Source: Candidatus Dadabacteria bacterium
GTDB lineage: Bacteria; Desulfobacterota_D; UBA1144; Nemesobacterales; UBA2774
Assembly: GCA_030632765.1 (NCBI GenBank)
Contig: DAOVUC010000073.1
Span: 1 to 7,618 of the forward strand
DNA: 7,618 bases
Direction: 5' to 3'
Made by a program: the position numbers and the translations under genes. The first letter of the stretch is position 1. The number at the start of each line of letters is the position of its first letter. Of the stretch, positions 5,871 to 7,618 are shown one piece after another. The notes below the pieces were generated by a model. The model saw nothing but the letters and a program-made list of their open reading frames with translations, made no database searches and was not told the origin of the DNA.

Positions 5871-6110
5871 TTAGCCGGTTTTACTTTCAATCTTTTCATC
5901 AAAAAATAATTCAGGATTGCTCATGACTTTATCCGCGCAATCTTTTGCGTCCATCCACTTTGAAGATTCGCCTAATTGAATAATTCTCTTCGATACCGCG
6001 CCCCGGGCGGTTATCGCCTCGGTTTTAGGATCCCAGATAATTTGCCAATTCTCCCCCTTAATCCCTCTGACCCAACCGAACGGAAATGTTCCGACGTCAC
6101 CCAAAATCAT
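5871..6110 (-). CDS. Small Trp-rich protein of unknown function
   Basis: This 79-residue protein is not recognised. It has no membrane segment, signal peptide or Cys pair; its only Cys is at 58. Four Trp residues (13, 22, 26, 52) and many charged residues suggest a small soluble fold. A likely beta-rich first half (GWVRGIKGENWQIIWD, 12-27) is followed by a short helical part around 52-64 (WMDAKDCADKVMS). The strongest Shine-Dalgarno sequence in the window, AAAGGAG (6119-6113), is just two bases before this ATG, which is unusually close. The in-frame TTG at 6104 has an eight-base spacing and could be the real start, costing two residues. It is the first gene of the minus-strand operon, about 100 bases before hydrolase A and 20 bases after the predicted transcription start. 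The dedicated ribosome site and operon position suggest it is real, but no function can be given. Confidence 0.65.
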   Translation of the reverse strand: MILGDVGTFPFGWVRGIKGENWQIIWDPKTEAITARGAVSKRIIQLGESSKWMDAKDCADKVMSNPELFFDEKIESKTG

Positions 6111-6112
6111 TA

Positions 6113-6119
6113 CTCCTTT
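6113..6119 (-). promoter_or_regulatory. Strong ribosome binding site with unusual spacing
   Basis: AAAGGAG on the minus strand is two bases from the ATG at 6110 and eight bases from the in-frame TTG at 6104. The usual spacing favours TTG and the usual start codon favours ATG, so the start of the small protein is uncertain by two codons. Confidence 0.6.
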
Positions 6120-6137
6120 GACTTATTAATGGTATAG

Positions 6138-6165
6138 ATTCTATTGGAAATTTTGAAAAGCTCAA
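6138..6165 (-). promoter_or_regulatory. Predicted promoter of the hydrolase-lhgO operon
   Basis: Minus strand: -35 TTGAGC (6165-6160), a 16-base spacer and -10 TAGAAT (6143-6138, five of six to consensus). Transcription would start near 6131, about 20 bases before the small gene's ATG. The prediction is by eye. The position at the head of a co-directional gene set and divergent from the AsmA gene is what a promoter region should have. Confidence 0.4.
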
Positions 6166-6320
6166 TATCTGGACATTAAATCATATGAATGAACTTTGCC
6201 TGCACACTACCTTAGTGGATAAACACTCTCTCTTGTATCCGTTAAAATGAGCCAAAAAACCAGAGGTTTCAATTAATCCTATTTCTTTTATAAGTAATCA
6301 ATTTACACACCATACGAATT

Positions 6321-6349
6321 TTGATTGTATCGAGATTCTTATCGATTAT
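6321..6349 (+). promoter_or_regulatory. Possible promoter of the AsmA-family gene
   Basis: TTGATT (6321-6326), a 17-base spacer and GATTAT (6344-6349, four of six) could drive the gene at 6404 with a leader of about 48 bases. Two copies of TATCGA (6328-6333 and 6340-6345), 12 bases apart, lie between and over the boxes and could be regulator contacts. The rest of the divergent spacer (6166-6320) holds no gene. It contains only short hairpins, at 6205-6217 and 6257-6269. Confidence 0.3.
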
Positions 6350-6403
6350 CCTTTTGAATTAGATTGTGTAGTAAGCTCGCAAAACAGATGCACAGTAAAC
6401 ACT

Positions 6404-7618
6404 ATGCGAAAAATAATAATTGCTTTCGGGATACTCTTTGTATTATTTATCATAATTGTCGGACTTGCGGTACTAAACCTCAATTTCTTTATAAATAGTA
6501 ATAAAGGCTATTTTCTATCCCAAATTGAAGAATCCATAGGGCGTAAAATCACTATTGGAGAAATAAACGCCGGATTTAGGGATGGGATCGGAATAAGGCT
6601 TAAAGATTTTTCTGTTGCTGATGATAAGTCATTTTCTGATACCGAATTCATCCGCGCATTAGACATACAAATTAATGTGGAATTTATTCCTCTACTAAGC
6701 AAGAAAATCAATATAACCAAGCTAATACTCAATAAACCCATTATTAATATTATTAAAAATAAGAAGGGCAAATACAACTTCGAAACTTTTGGAGCAAACA
6801 ACAAATCCGAAAACAACGCAGAGTCTAAAAACAAAAATAGAGCTCAAAAACTCCCCCTCTTTGCATCTTCTATAAGAATAGAAGAGGGTCAAATTAATTA
6901 TGTCAATGAACAAAACGAAACAGAATTCCAGATACAGAAAATCAAACTTGGAATCAAGGATTTAGATTTTAACAAAGAAGTTCCGGTAAATCTTGAGGCT
7001 GCAATATTAGCAAGTGAGCCAAACGTAAAAATAAAGGGGAAGTTTGGCCCGGCAACATCTGAATTTGACCTCTCAAACTTGCCCGCAAAAGGCAGTGTAG
7101 AAATAGTTGATCTCAATATAAATGCGCTGAAGAAATTCTTGCCGATTATTAAAGAGCGATTGCCCAAAGGACTTGATATCTCAGGTCTCATTCAAGCGAA
7201 ACTTAAATTTTCAGGGCGCATGGACTCCATTGCATTCTCAGATATTGCCATGAAAGCCTCTGTATTCGGAGCAAGCGTTCCTAACTTTGAACTCTCTGGA
7301 AATCTTGGACCAGTAGGTGAGAACGCAGAGAATTTTTCTATTGATACTGAGTTTAGACTCCGGAATGCTAACCTGAACAAACTGAGAAAACTCTCTTTAA
7401 TAAAAGATTCAATCCCTTATAGCCTTTCCACTCAAGGAACTCTGGACGTTAGTGGAAAAATTAGTGGAACACCTGAGGACTTAAGATTCAACTCTTTAAG
7501 AATGGACGCAACCCTGAGCCGCCTTGCGGTCATAGGCAAATTTCTAAAACCTAAAGACATCCCCTTTGTAATAACTGCGGGAGGAAGAATTTCACAAAGA
7601 ACAATAGAACTAAAGAAC
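6404..7618 (+). CDS. AsmA family protein, 3' end outside the window
   Basis: The frame is open for 405 codons from ATG 6404 to the end of the window, so only the N-terminal part is seen. A short basic start (MRKIII) leads into one membrane segment (about residues 4-25) as an uncleaved anchor. The rest would lie in the periplasm. The AsmA N-terminal pattern follows: GRKITIGEINAGF (46-58), GIRLKDFSVADD (63-74), the VEFIPLLSKKINITKLILNKP stretch (92-112), and Lys-Gly-Lys-Tyr-Asn-Phe (121-126). A Lys/Asn/Glu-rich low-complexity linker (131-149) separates this from repeated beta-strand segments beginning at ASSIRIEEGQINYVN (154-168). Relatives such as AsmA, TamB and YhdP are long beta-groove proteins linked to outer-membrane assembly and phospholipid transport. 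No clear Shine-Dalgarno sequence precedes the ATG. It is divergent from the hydrolase operon. The family call is good; which subfamily it belongs to cannot be decided without the C-terminus. Confidence 0.85.
   Translation, partial: MRKIIIAFGILFVLFIIIVGLAVLNLNFFINSNKGYFLSQIEESIGRKITIGEINAGFRDGIGIRLKDFSVADDKSFSDTEFIRALDIQINVEFIPLLSKKINITKLILNKPIINIIKNKKGKYNFETFGANNKSENNAESKNKNRAQKLPLFASSIRIEEGQINYVNEQNETEFQIQKIKLGIKDLDFNKEVPVNLEAAILASEPNVKIKGKFGPATSEFDLSNLPAKGSVEIVDLNINALKKFLPIIKERLPKGLDISGLIQAKLKFSGRMDSIAFSDIAMKASVFGASVPNFELSGNLGPVGENAENFSIDTEFRLRNANLNKLRKLSLIKDSIPYSLSTQGTLDVSGKISGTPEDLRFNSLRMDATLSRLAVIGKFLKPKDIPFVITAGGRISQRTIELKN

Noticed and set aside
6251..6275. Terminator-like AAACC-TCT-GGTTT followed by T residues on the minus strand
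   Set aside because: No minus-strand gene ends there. It lies upstream of the operon promoter, and the stem is only five pairs.
6508..7380. Several minus-strand open frames of 62-108 codons opposite the AsmA-family gene
   Set aside because: They mirror the AT-rich coding sequence of the + strand gene, overlap one another and show no family features.

Overview
The window reads as chromosomal DNA from an AT-rich, Gram-negative bacterium. The evidence for this is an AsmA-type protein (associated with the outer membrane and envelope), a TatA translocase subunit and quinone-linked respiratory enzymes. Starts include ATG and probably GTG, and Shine-Dalgarno sequences are variable. The lineage cannot be fixed from the sequence alone. 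The mix of a free-standing nuoF, LhgO and AsmA genes would suit a deep-branching proteobacterium-like or Desulfobacterota-like lineage, but that is only a guess.

Layout. Bases 1 to about 90 look like a scrap of a retron or group II-type reverse transcriptase, joined abruptly at a CTGCAG sequence to the C-terminal two thirds of a type II NADH dehydrogenase (ndh, + strand, to 768). A complete tatA follows (857-1099, +). It converges across a 173-base spacer on a complete nuoF (1273-2562, -), which stands alone with no nuoE or nuoG beside it. NuoF has a good predicted promoter of its own, flanked by an imperfect 17-base inverted repeat. Upstream of nuoF, also on the minus strand, is a four-gene set transcribed in this order: a small unknown Trp-rich protein (6110-5871), alpha/beta hydrolase A (5770-4868), its paralogue alpha/beta hydrolase B (4846-3956), and an L-2-hydroxyglutarate oxidase (lhgO, 3911-2727). 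The gaps are about 100, 21 and 44 bases, so these are probably one operon from a promoter near 6140-6165. A perfect 11-bp hairpin lies in the first gap. Divergent from this operon, on the + strand, is an AsmA-family gene that starts at 6404 and runs off the end of the window.

Working together. Ndh-2, NuoF and LhgO all pass electrons towards the quinone pool: from NADH without proton pumping, from NADH through complex I, and from L-2-hydroxyglutarate. The two serine hydrolases share an unusual conserved lid region and probably act on related, unidentified esters, thioesters or amides. Whether they act in the same pathway as LhgO is only inferred from the operon. No RNA gene, CRISPR array or complete mobile element was seen.
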